64,000 nucleotides of DNA from Shewanella denitrificans OS217 (GTDB lineage Bacteria; Pseudomonadota; Gammaproteobacteria; Enterobacterales; Shewanellaceae), in assembly GCF_000013765.1 (NCBI RefSeq), contig NC_007954.1, positions 2,232,001 to 2,296,000 of the forward strand. Reading direction: 5' to 3'. Below the pieces are notes generated by a model. The model was given only the letters and a program-made list of their open reading frames with translations, was not told where the DNA came from and ran no database searches. Shown here piece after piece: positions 52,233 to 59,515 of the stretch (positions are counted from its first letter, which is position 1; every line of letters starts with the position of its first letter). The position numbers and the translations under genes were made by a program.

Positions 52233-53387
52233 TTAATGAAGGGTGACTTTTAAATATGCCCTGATTTGTTCAATCACGGCTTGCTCTAAGGTCTTACCCG
52301 TGTCATCTATTGGTGATGAGATCAAATTTTTCCACACTTTTTCGGCTTGAGATAAGCGCTGAGCATTTTGTAAAAGTAAAATTTTTGCAAAATTGCCTGC
52401 ATAGCTCATTTTGTCTAAACGCAGTGCAATGGCGACATTTTTTCGCGCCGCTGTTTCATCTTTTTCTAATATATCGACAATAGCAATACCACCATACATT
52501 TCAGCATAACTACGGTCGACTTCTACACCCCTATCAAAAACGTCTCTTGCCAAGGCAAACCTGTCTGTTAATAAATAGAGCCAGCCGAGTAAGTTAATCC
52601 CTGGTAATAAATCATTTTGCAGACTCAAAGCTTTAAGCAAATGCTGCTCGGCTTCCACATACCTTTGTTGGAAAACATCAATAATGGCTAGCCCCAAATG
52701 GGTGCGGCAACTCTCATCATTGACATTCAAGGCTTGAGAAAAGTGACGAGCAGCCTGATCATATTGATTTGAATTTAACGTTATGAACCCAATCGTTATA
52801 TTGGCAGTCACATTGTTAGGATCTAACGCTAACGCTTTAGCCGCTGACGCTTGTGCATCTGCCCACTGCTCTATATCCATATATATCTGAGAAAGTAAAC
52901 TATGGGCGGGGGCATACTTAGCATCGCTATCAGCGAGAGCAGTTAATGTAGAAACTGCAAGTTCAAAATTTTTAAGTTGATATTGAGTACGGGCTAATAG
53001 GTACAATATTTCTGTTTCTGGTGATAGCTCACTTGCGTGAATAAGTCGCTCTAATGCCGTCTCTGGGTTACCTAATTGAATATTACAATATGCAGCTTGA
53101 TATAAAATACTAGCAGAACGAACACCCGCACTTAGCAAAGAATTGAATGTAATTAATCCTTGTTCAAAGTTTTTCCGTTGACAGCTAATTAAACCCGATA
53201 AGTAAATTAATTGAGAGGATTCTGGGTGCTGTTGTTGGGCCCTGTATAGGTAATTTTCTGCTATATCAATAGAACCTGCATCTAATGAAAGATAAATTAA
53301 ATCTAACATTAAATTCAAATTATCTTTATCCTGCTCTAGAAAAAGCTCAAGTCGCTCAATCTTCCTTGAAATATCCATATAGACCAA
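52233..53387 (-). CDS. TPR-repeat protein upstream of the collagen/RHS operon
   Basis: A 384-residue cytoplasmic protein made almost wholly of tetratricopeptide repeats (about nine; for example AWADAQASAAKALALDPNNVTANITIGFITL and YVEAEQHLLKALSLQNDLLPGINLLGWLYLL). No signal peptide; the start may be the ATG at 53387 or three codons in (MDISRKI). TPR proteins scaffold or chaperone partners. Its place just upstream of three secreted fibres and a giant RHS protein suggests a chaperone or assembly role, by inference. The 108-bp gap to the next gene leaves operon membership open. Confidence 0.8.
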   Translation of the reverse strand: MVYMDISRKIERLELFLEQDKDNLNLMLDLIYLSLDAGSIDIAENYLYRAQQQHPESSQLIYLSGLISCQRKNFEQGLITFNSLLSAGVRSASILYQAAYCNIQLGNPETALERLIHASELSPETEILYLLARTQYQLKNFELAVSTLTALADSDAKYAPAHSLLSQIYMDIEQWADAQASAAKALALDPNNVTANITIGFITLNSNQYDQAARHFSQALNVNDESCRTHLGLAIIDVFQQRYVEAEQHLLKALSLQNDLLPGINLLGWLYLLTDRFALARDVFDRGVEVDRSYAEMYGGIAIVDILEKDETAARKNVAIALRLDKMSYAGNFAKILLLQNAQRLSQAEKVWKNLISSPIDDTGKTLEQAVIEQIRAYLKVTLH

Positions 53388-53897
53388 ATCGTAAAAATTT
53401 ATGATGAGAAAGTACTATATCCAAAAGCATTAATCAACATAAAGCAACATAAAATTAACATGCATATTGTACTGATTGCTTTCAATTTATGTGCAGCCCT
53501 TCTGGCATCAAACATATGTAAGTTTGTTTAGCCCCCAACTCAGGATCATAGACAAGATAAATCCATCACCAATAACTGAGATAACAGGACCCGCTGCTGC
53601 CCTTGTTGCCAACATGCCATGCGTTTCATGGACGTAGTAAAACGAACGGTAAACTTAATACCCGCAACCTAACCTTGAACATGACAATAAGGATAATGGC
53701 TTAGCTTATACTGATGAGAGTTTCATTAAAGCACTGAAATTAATAAATTTAAATCAAATGGTATAAATAATTGCCAAAGGCGCTAAGGGGATCTGCTGAA
53801 TTATGAACACCCTCCTGATTACCGAAAAGTGGACGATGTAACATCACACCACACAGATCGTATCTTCGATCTGCTATTTAGTTAACCTGAGATCGGT
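53388..53897. other. Region with degraded coding remnants
   Basis: 510 bp upstream of the TPR gene, likely holding its promoter. The right half contains a broken plus-strand gene fragment (53671-53885) that ends at the IS insertion point. Confidence 0.5.
53671..53885 (+). pseudogene. Degraded 3' end of an unidentified gene
   Basis: The plus strand reads YTDESFIKALKLINLNQMV, a TAA stop (53764), IIAKGAKG, then a frame change at a GGGG run to GDLLNYEHPPDYRKVDDVTSHHTDR and a final stop. The peptide quality on both sides suggests one former gene with a nonsense and a frameshift mutation. I do not recognise the family. Confidence 0.5.
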
Positions 53898-54873
53898 TTA
53901 AGCCATAACAGAAATCGCACTGAAATCGACATCTGTGATATTAAGTTGTGGCTTACTCTCTTTGAGTTGATAGGCAATTAAACCGCCAATCATATTCAGC
54001 ATAAAACCATGCACACTTCTATGCCTCGAATGCTCGATTTGTGAGATATTCTTAAGCTGATCATTGATCGTTTCTATAATAAATCTTCGTGAAAGCATTG
54101 CCCTATCCCACAGTGATAAAACCTTCTTTTTCATGTTCTTGCGAACATTGTTTACTAGTGTTACGCCTTGCTCAAGTAGCTCGCTTGCCAACGCTTTACT
54201 GATATAGCCTTTATCCGCATACAGCTTGTCCATAGCATTCACCACCATGCCTGAAACAGGCTTAGTGTCATGGGTATTGGCTGGAGTAATTTTGGCGGCA
54301 ACAATCCCCCCTTTATGGTTAACGATGAGATGAAGCTTGAAACCATAGAACCACCCCATGGTCCCTTTTCCGCGACGAGCAAGGCCAGATAACGTTTTAT
54401 GTCGTGGAATTCGCAAATTGTGGCAAACCTTTACACTGGTCGAATCGACGAATTCAATCCCCGTAGGTAGACTTCTGATGCTGGAGAAATAGCTGCATAG
54501 TGGCACGACAGCTGTCGGCATAAGCTCAAGAAAACGGGTATAGCTGAGTAAGTGGGGGAAATCAGATTTGAAAAAACGAGCAAGATATCCAGTGTAGTAA
54601 TTTTTGAAGTCACGATGATGAGATGTATGGAAGAGTATGATAATCGTCATTATTTCGCTCATGCTCATTCTGCTTGAACGTTGGCGCTTACGCGTGCCAT
54701 CTGTTACGCATTGTTTTTTCCATTGCGGCATAAATACAGCACAAAAATCATCGACATCACAAAATACATCCACTAAATTATCCATAAGCCCTCTGCGTGA
54801 TTGGTTCCTTCTTGGTCGAAAGATCTGATCACAAAGAGGGCGATTAGTTCAGTTTTTTATCCCGAGTTGAGGT
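53885..54873 (-). mobile_element. IS982-family insertion sequence
   Basis: 989 bp bounded by imperfect inverted repeats: ACCTGAGATCGGTTTAA at the left and ACCTCAACTCGGGATAA read inward from the right. A 6-bp direct repeat TAGTTA (53879-53884 and 54874-54879) flanks it as a target duplication. Length and ends match the family. The transposase frame is intact. Confidence 0.85.
53898..54785 (-). CDS. IS982-family transposase
   Basis: 295 residues with the DDE catalytic core: Asp in EFVDSTSVKVCHN, Asp in DKLYADKGYISK, Glu in RFIIETINDQLKN. The N-terminal MSMSEIMTIIILFHTSHHRDFKNYYTGY and the GFKLHLIVNHKG block are typical of IS982 transposases. Uninterrupted, so probably functional. Confidence 0.92.
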   Translation of the reverse strand: MDNLVDVFCDVDDFCAVFMPQWKKQCVTDGTRKRQRSSRMSMSEIMTIIILFHTSHHRDFKNYYTGYLARFFKSDFPHLLSYTRFLELMPTAVVPLCSYFSSIRSLPTGIEFVDSTSVKVCHNLRIPRHKTLSGLARRGKGTMGWFYGFKLHLIVNHKGGIVAAKITPANTHDTKPVSGMVVNAMDKLYADKGYISKALASELLEQGVTLVNNVRKNMKKKVLSLWDRAMLSRRFIIETINDQLKNISQIEHSRHRSVHGFMLNMIGGLIAYQLKESKPQLNITDVDFSAISVMA

Positions 54874-54949
54874 TAGTTAATAAAGATCACTATTAAAGGT
54901 AGGTCTCGGGCTACTCTCGTAAACAAGAGCACACTTGACTCATTCTAGA

Positions 54950-54996
54950 ACATAAGTAGGACGCGGCTACGCGCGGCCTATCCTTATTCGTTAAGT
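54950..54996 (-). repeat. attC-like site after the DUF1643 cassette (partial)
   Basis: The box GTTAAGT (54990-54996 on the plus strand) is followed by the same motif found in the second site, AAGGATAGG-CGCGCGTAGCC-CGTCC on the minus strand. It lies 12 bp beyond the DUF1643 stop. The opposite core box was not found before the IS element. Confidence 0.55.
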
Positions 54997-55008
54997 GCCT
55001 TTTAGTAA

Positions 55009-55613
55009 TTAGGCGCTGATTTGATAGTTAATTTTTATGATGAGTTCACTTAAGTCTATTATGGACATTTTTAGGTCAAAACTTAAACGGCCTAAATGTC
55101 TTGGATATAAGTTACTTCGTAGATCACCAACTACGAAAGCAGGAAGTTCCAAAGATTGGACCATTTCAACAACTTTTAGGGCATGCTCATGGTATTTAAT
55201 TTTTGTAATGCTTTATTGCTTTTATTCGATGGTTTTCCCCATCCTAATAAAACAAAGTCATTCTGTTCCATGAGCAATCGCATTTTGTCAAAGTTGGTCT
55301 GGCTTTGAACCTTATGATTTTCTAACTTATCTGAATAGGTTTCATAAAGGGGGTAAAGATTAGTAATCGTTACTTTTGATACTTCAGGGCACTCGTTATG
55401 AATTCGAGTAAGTACATTGTTAATCGTATTATCTGAAACCTTATCAGTAGCTTTTGATGGATTCATCATAACTACCAATGCTGATTTTTCGCCTTTACGA
55501 TTAAAAGGAACTGTCAGGGAATATCTATAAGTAGTGTCTCCACTACTATCACAATCCATGGTAATTGCGTTTGTATCTACGATGTTTTTGTAGCTAATCA
55601 CTCTATGCTCCAT
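55009..55613 (-). pseudogene. DUF1643 protein gene, frameshifted
   Basis: The start at 55613 (MEHRVISYKNIVDT) is preferred, because upstream ATGs lie in attC and intron sequence. The reading frame covers VVMMNPSKATDKVSDNTINNVL and ITNLYPLYETYSDKL, landmarks of DUF1643, then stops early at 55176. In the shifted frame coding continues as KYHEHALKVVEMVQSLELPAFVVGDLRSN and LYPRHLGRLSFDLKM to a stop at 55009, the expected C-terminus of the family. The break is at a five-A run (CAAAAATT); one more A would repair it. It may be a real mutation or a homopolymer sequencing error. DUF1643 genes are common integron cassettes of unknown role. Confidence 0.75.
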
Positions 55614-55685
55614 ACACTCGATCTCATTTAGGCACATAACGCTTACAGCACGCGCGAGTTTACGAGTCGCGAGCCTGTGTTTGTG

Positions 55686-56016
55686 TACGCCCAGCATAGT
55701 TATGAACTAATGAGGTGACTTTCAATTATACATAAGCTCTGTATGAAGATCACCGCTTCAATAACACACTGTTATTAAACGTTAACTACTGGCGAATGGC
55801 AAGGGCTTATCCGTGAGGATTGGTCTGAAGGGCAGATATATTGCTCCTGCAATATCTGCATTCTCACCATCCTTGGTGGTCAAGCCGCTAGCCGGTTTAC
55901 TCATTAACAATGCTGGCTGAGGCGTAGGCTAGCATATGTGACTCCTGTGTTGGCAAGGACTCGCATGCAGGATGGTGTGGGGGCTGGAGGTTAGATACCT
56001 CCGGCTACCCGATTAT
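55686..56016 (+). mobile_element. Group II intron remnant 1 (ORF-less, internally deleted)
   Basis: The sequence begins GTACGCCCAGCAT, continues as a near copy of the 58134-58734 element (ATGAACTAATGAGGTGACTT, then the GAAGGGCAGATATATTGC segment), then jumps to a 3' end with GCATGCAGGATGGTGTGGG and a stem ending CTACCCGATTAT. The 3' part resembles domains V and VI of bacterial group II introns. About 270 bp present in the other copy are missing, including part of domain V, so it should not splice. It lies within the attC region between the VOC and DUF1643 cassettes. Confidence 0.68.
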
Positions 56017-56028
56017 ATTTTGCTCTGA

Positions 56029-56427
56029 CTAGTTACCTGAAACGTCTAAGTGTTGGACCACGTCGATTCGAAAACCTGCTGGGTCTTGTAGCATAAAATG
56101 TACCTGTCACCAAACTTCTTCTTTGAGCTCCATAGCCATTGTCAAATTCATTTTTTGTGCTTCAGCATAAGCGTGAGCAGCATCTTTAACTTCCAGTGAT
56201 ATCACATAGCCATCGGGAGACATTAATGCTCGGAGAAAGTCTGGTTGGCTTGCATGCTCTGGCATTAAGAAGCCAAGCTGGACACCTGAACTGGATGACA
56301 CTAAATGCAAGTAAAAGTCAGCGTCGTAAAATACGGCATTAAAACCAAACACGGATTCATAAAATGCTTTCACTGCTTCTAAATTTGCCGATACCATCAC
56401 AGGGAACATAGCGTCTATTTCAATCAT
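56029..56427 (-). pseudogene. VOC (glyoxalase-like) protein gene with in-frame TGA
   Basis: The translation starts MIEIDAMFPVMVSANLEAVKAFY, a vicinal-oxygen-chelate fold protein. After ELKEEVW a TGA (56107-56109) interrupts. The same frame then continues FMLQDPAGFRIDVVQHLDVSGN to a TAG at 56029, which is the normal VOC C-terminus. A single base change (for example GGA to TGA) explains it. The lost last strand normally completes the fold, so the product is probably inactive. It follows the AraC gene by 43 bp, a common AraC/VOC pairing. Confidence 0.8.
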
Positions 56428-56470
56428 CTTATTAACCTCTTAACGTTGATTAGGCAATTAACATTATTCT

Positions 56471-57295
56471 TCACTCAGAAGAGTAATGATTGTATAAAAC
56501 GGACATTTTCCTGAACTGTGTCGGCGTAACTCCAGACAAACGTTTAAATTCACGCACAAAATGGGGCTGATCGTAGTAATAATCTAGGTAGGTCTTGTTG
56601 TTTTGCGGTGCATTCATCGCTTTGAGAGCACTCTGAAATCTTAGCACCTTGCCAAAATCTTTGGGAAGCAAGCCAACGTGCTGTTTGGCCAACCGTCTAA
56701 GCTGACGTGCAGACACACCAAATTTAGAGCTCTGGCTATCTGACAGGTCAAGATTAGAGCTGACATTTTCGTAACAGTATCGAATGTAACGAGCTAGGCG
56801 AGGGTCAACGTCGGCAAACGTTATGGCAGATAGTATGACTGCCGACAAGCTATAGCAGCGCTTGTCAAAGCTCTTTGCGTTATCAATGGCTTCAAATACT
56901 GTGTAAACGATATCCGCAGGTAGTAAGTCTTCCGCCTTTACACTTCCAGCCTCACCCCACTCCCCTAAAGGCAGAGAGATCAAGCCTTTATGTCCTAGAA
57001 TTCGAAAACGAATGCCAAAAAAAGACGCTGGGCCATCAATATGGAATAAAGTAGACGAGAGAAATGGTGGAATAAAAAAGTTGTCGTCGAAACAACCTAG
57101 ATTGATGATCCAATCAACGCAGTTATCCGGCACACTATGGTATTGAAACTGGCCTTTGGAGACAGTGAGCTGCCAATACGATTGCACCCAACGATTTAAC
57201 GGCGGCAATGGCTGCCGCGTTTTATAGGCACGGCCATCAGCGACTTTTCCTTGAGTCGGGTTATAGTCTAACAACATTGTAGTACTGATATACAA
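56471..57295 (-). CDS. AraC-family transcription regulator (cassette gene)
   Basis: About 274 residues from a TTG at 57295 (GGAA upstream); the first in-frame ATG is at 57277. The N-terminal sensing part (about 20-160) includes PPLNRWVQSYWQLTV and SVPDNCVDWIINLG. The C-terminal double helix-turn-helix includes FGVSARQLRRLAKQHVGLLPKDFGKVLRFQSAL and YYYDQPHFVREFKRLSGVTPTQFRK, the AraC signature. It precedes the VOC pseudogene and an attC site lies upstream of its start. Target genes are unknown. Confidence 0.85.
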   Translation of the reverse strand: MYISTTMLLDYNPTQGKVADGRAYKTRQPLPPLNRWVQSYWQLTVSKGQFQYHSVPDNCVDWIINLGCFDDNFFIPPFLSSTLFHIDGPASFFGIRFRILGHKGLISLPLGEWGEAGSVKAEDLLPADIVYTVFEAIDNAKSFDKRCYSLSAVILSAITFADVDPRLARYIRYCYENVSSNLDLSDSQSSKFGVSARQLRRLAKQHVGLLPKDFGKVLRFQSALKAMNAPQNNKTYLDYYYDQPHFVREFKRLSGVTPTQFRKMSVLYNHYSSE

Positions 57296-57329
57296 AACAT
57301 AAGCTTTCCTGACTGCTAGCCCTCGAGAA

Positions 57330-57424
57330 ATCTAACGAGTCTGTAGAATTACTCGTTTTAAATTGATTTTGATTAATGACTTGTTGGACGGGGCTACGCG
57401 CGACCTATCCTTATATGTTATAGC
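57330..57424 (-). repeat. attC-like recombination site between VOC 2 and AraC cassettes
   Basis: The core box ATCTAAC (57330-57336 on plus; GTTAGAT on minus) and a looser partner GTTATAG (57418-57424) bracket about 95 bp with an imperfect inverted repeat. The minus strand contains AAGGATAGGTCGCGCGTAGC, nearly the same as in the attC-like site near 54980. The boxes are degenerate, so the site is called attC-like. Confidence 0.6.
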
Positions 57425-57436
57425 GTGATTGTTGAG

Positions 57437-57787
57437 CTATACATGCTGAAGCACATTTATTAGTTTTCCAAATGGATCACGAACATAAAACCTACGAACA
57501 CCCCAAGGTTCTGATACTGGCCCGTACTCTATTTTAATGTTTTTAGTCATTACTCTGTTAAGCACAGTATCAAGATCATCAACCTCTATAGATAAATCCG
57601 GAACTGGTGTTCCCGACCCACCTTCTGAAGCTACACTAATCTGCACCTCCATTTTTTCGCCAGAAGTAAAAGTTTTTATCCAGCCGTGGTCCATGATGAG
57701 TTTGAGATTGAAGATAAGTTCATAAAATTTATTGGCCTCATTTGTATCTGCTGCCGCTACATTTGAAACAATCCTTATTACCTTCAT
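57437..57787 (-). CDS. VOC-family protein (cassette gene)
   Basis: 116 residues: MKVIRIVSNVAAADTNEANKFYELIFNLKL at the start and EPWGVRRFYVRDPFGKLINVLQHV at the end give the two beta-alpha-beta-beta-beta modules of glyoxalase/bleomycin-resistance-like proteins. Metal ligands are incomplete (no clear first His), so the activity is uncertain. AAAGGA lies ahead of the ATG. It follows the DUF4287 gene by 43 bp with no complete attC between them. Confidence 0.82.
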   Translation of the reverse strand: MKVIRIVSNVAAADTNEANKFYELIFNLKLIMDHGWIKTFTSGEKMEVQISVASEGGSGTPVPDLSIEVDDLDTVLNRVMTKNIKIEYGPVSEPWGVRRFYVRDPFGKLINVLQHV

Positions 57788-57830
57788 AGAATCAGTCCTT
57801 TGCAGAGTGCTTTTTATGTTTGGCGATTTG

Positions 57831-58049
57831 TTAGGGATTTTTAGCGGAAACTAAGTAATACGCAACGAGAGCGTTCGCGTGACCATGGCCCATACCATGC
57901 TCAGTTTTGAGCCAAGCCACCATTTCCATATGCTTCTTGCCGTTTACTGCGGCTAGCAAATTTAACCAGTGAGTTATTGGGTGCCCATACTTTTTCTCAA
58001 TTGATGGGAAGTACGAGGCTGGCCCTTTTATTTTTGCATCTTCGGTCAT
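57831..58049 (-). CDS. DUF4287 protein (cassette gene)
   Basis: 72 residues from the ATG at 58049, chosen because GGAG lies 8 bases upstream and the attC core box GTTAGGC (58068-58074) lies just before that; an upstream ATG at 58085 would read across the attC box. The sequence (GPASYFPSIEKKYGHPITHWLNLL, HMEMVAWLKTEHGMGHGHANALVAYYL) fits DUF4287, small proteins often found in integron cassettes. Function unknown. The stop codon region CCCTAAC resembles an attC box. Confidence 0.75.
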   Translation of the reverse strand: MTEDAKIKGPASYFPSIEKKYGHPITHWLNLLAAVNGKKHMEMVAWLKTEHGMGHGHANALVAYYLVSAKNP

Positions 58050-58067
58050 GACGCGAACTCCTTTTCT

Positions 58068-58133
58068 GCCTAACGCCTTGCTCATCAGCGTTTTGGGAGC
58101 GAAGCGAGTAACATTTCTGTGTAAGCAACTTGT
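58068..58133 (-). repeat. attC core box and arm upstream of the DUF4287 cassette
   Basis: GCCTAAC (58068-58074; GTTAGGC on the minus strand) matches the attC R box exactly. The remaining arm is interrupted at about 58134 by the group II intron remnant. Confidence 0.6.
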
Positions 58134-58734
58134 GTGCGCTCAGCATGGGCATGAACTAATGAGGTGACTTTCCATTATACATAAGCTCTGTAGGAAGAGC
58201 ACCGCTTAAATAACACACTGTTATTAAACGTTAACGACTAGCGAATGGCAAGGGCTTACCGTGAGGATTGGTCTGAAGGGCAGATATATTGCTCCTGCAA
58301 TATCTGCATTCTCACCATCCTTGGTGGTCAAGCCGCTAGCCTGTTTACTGATGAAGAATGCGAGCTGATGAACAACGACACCAAGGATGGTGGAGGTAGG
58401 GCTACGCAGGATGCCAAAGCCGAGAACATCATATGAGACGTAGGCTAGAGGTGAGTTGTCAGGGTCTGCTCGCGAAGGCCCATGGCGAAGCTCGGCTCTT
58501 TCTTCAGTGATGACCAGAGATAAAGCTAACATTGAGTAATGCCAAGCTCGAATAAAAAGCAGAATGGTATTCACTAAGTGATGGATGGATCGCAGTTCAC
58601 TCTCGAAACTAGAAGCTAACCAGAAAGATTAGGTTAGGTCATTCATTAAAGAGAGTAAATGAACCGCCCTGTGCGGAGCCGCATGCAGCGTGGTGTGGGG
58701 GCTGGAGGTTAGATACCTCCGGCTACCCGATTAT
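58134..58734 (+). mobile_element. Group II intron remnant 2 (ORF-less, about 600 nt)
   Basis: The element starts GTGCGCTCAGCATGGGC, matching the GUGYG 5' end of group II introns. It ends with GAACCGCCCTGTGCGGAGCC, GCATGCAGCGTGGTGTGGG and a stem GGAGGTTAGATACCTCC followed by CTACCCGATTAT, like domains V and VI. At about 600 nt it holds the ribozyme parts but no reverse transcriptase, which would sit in domain IV. It lies in the attC region between the secreted-protein gene and DUF4287. It may still fold and splice if supplied with a maturase in trans. Confidence 0.72.
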
Positions 58735-58737
58735 AAA

Positions 58738-59088
58738 TTACCAATTACCCAAATGATCAATTGTTGCTGGATTTCCAGATGTAGGTGGATTGTAATCCGA
58801 TACATATAAAGATAATGGTGCTTTTGTTGCCATTTTCATTAGAATTACAGACCAAGCAGATTTCCCATAAGGCGTAGTGGTGTCTAATATAAATGCATAG
58901 CAACAGCCCGTAGCAGTATTGTTAAAAGTATTTAGATTTCTAAAATAGACGTTCCCATCACCAACTAACTGGTAATGCACTTGACTCATATCTGAAACAT
59001 GTATATATCCTGGCCCTGCATATGCATGCGAAATGTACAATGATAAACATACCACGACAGATAACTTACCCAATATTTTTTTAATCAT
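58738..59088 (-). CDS. Small secreted protein, function unknown
   Basis: 116 residues: signal peptide MIKKILGKLSVVVCLSLYISHAYA (cleavage near 24), mature part of about 92 residues rich in Gly, Asn, Tyr and Thr with a CC pair (ATGCCYAFILDTTTPYGKSAW). No family recognised. The stop codon abuts the intron remnant's 3' end, so it is probably the gene of the first cassette in view. AGGAG lies upstream of the ATG. Confidence 0.7.
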   Translation of the reverse strand: MIKKILGKLSVVVCLSLYISHAYAGPGYIHVSDMSQVHYQLVGDGNVYFRNLNTFNNTATGCCYAFILDTTTPYGKSAWSVILMKMATKAPLSLYVSDYNPPTSGNPATIDHLGNW

Positions 59089-59515
59089 GTGTTGTTTTCT
59101 CCTTTTTCACTTTAAAATTTTTAACGTCTTATTAAACGGCGTTCCTGATAAAGCCCGTCATGTAAGTGATTGATTAGTCTAATACTACAATTCCTAAGTG
59201 TTTGAAGTAAAGCAGTAATTTATTGCGGATTTCACAAGCAAACCATTAGATAGGGTTTAATACGCTAGGTTGGAATGGATGCGGTTAAAATCAATCCATT
59301 TAACCTGAATACAATAAAAATGCCACACTATTTCACGATGAAACAGCATGGCAGTTATTTACTATGTACCTAAATCCACTGACACGATGAACTTACGCTT
59401 AGTCACTTAGTCACTTAGTCACTTAGTCTATTAGTACCTAGCCACTTGTGCACTTGAGCACGTATGTAATGCGGCATCATGTTAACGTCATGCTAGTTCG
59501 CTCTGCTCCAAAGAA
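59089..59515. other. Intergenic region with a short tandem repeat
   Basis: 427 bp marking the edge between the cassette array and core genes. It contains an 8-bp tandem repeat (59398-59428). No gene was recognised. Confidence 0.5.
59398..59428. repeat. 8-bp tandem repeat
   Basis: Almost four copies of CTTAGTCA in a row, 88 bp downstream of the gnd stop on the minus strand. Confidence 0.9.

Noticed and set aside
53540..53640. Possible PAAR-like peptide (ITEITGPAAALVANMPCVS) upstream of the TPR gene
   Set aside because: The stretch is too short and has no flanking PAAR repeat pattern or start. A link to T6SS would be speculation.
58224..58574. 116-codon minus-strand frame across the intron remnant
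   Set aside because: It falls wholly within the structured group II intron-like element and encodes no recognisable protein.
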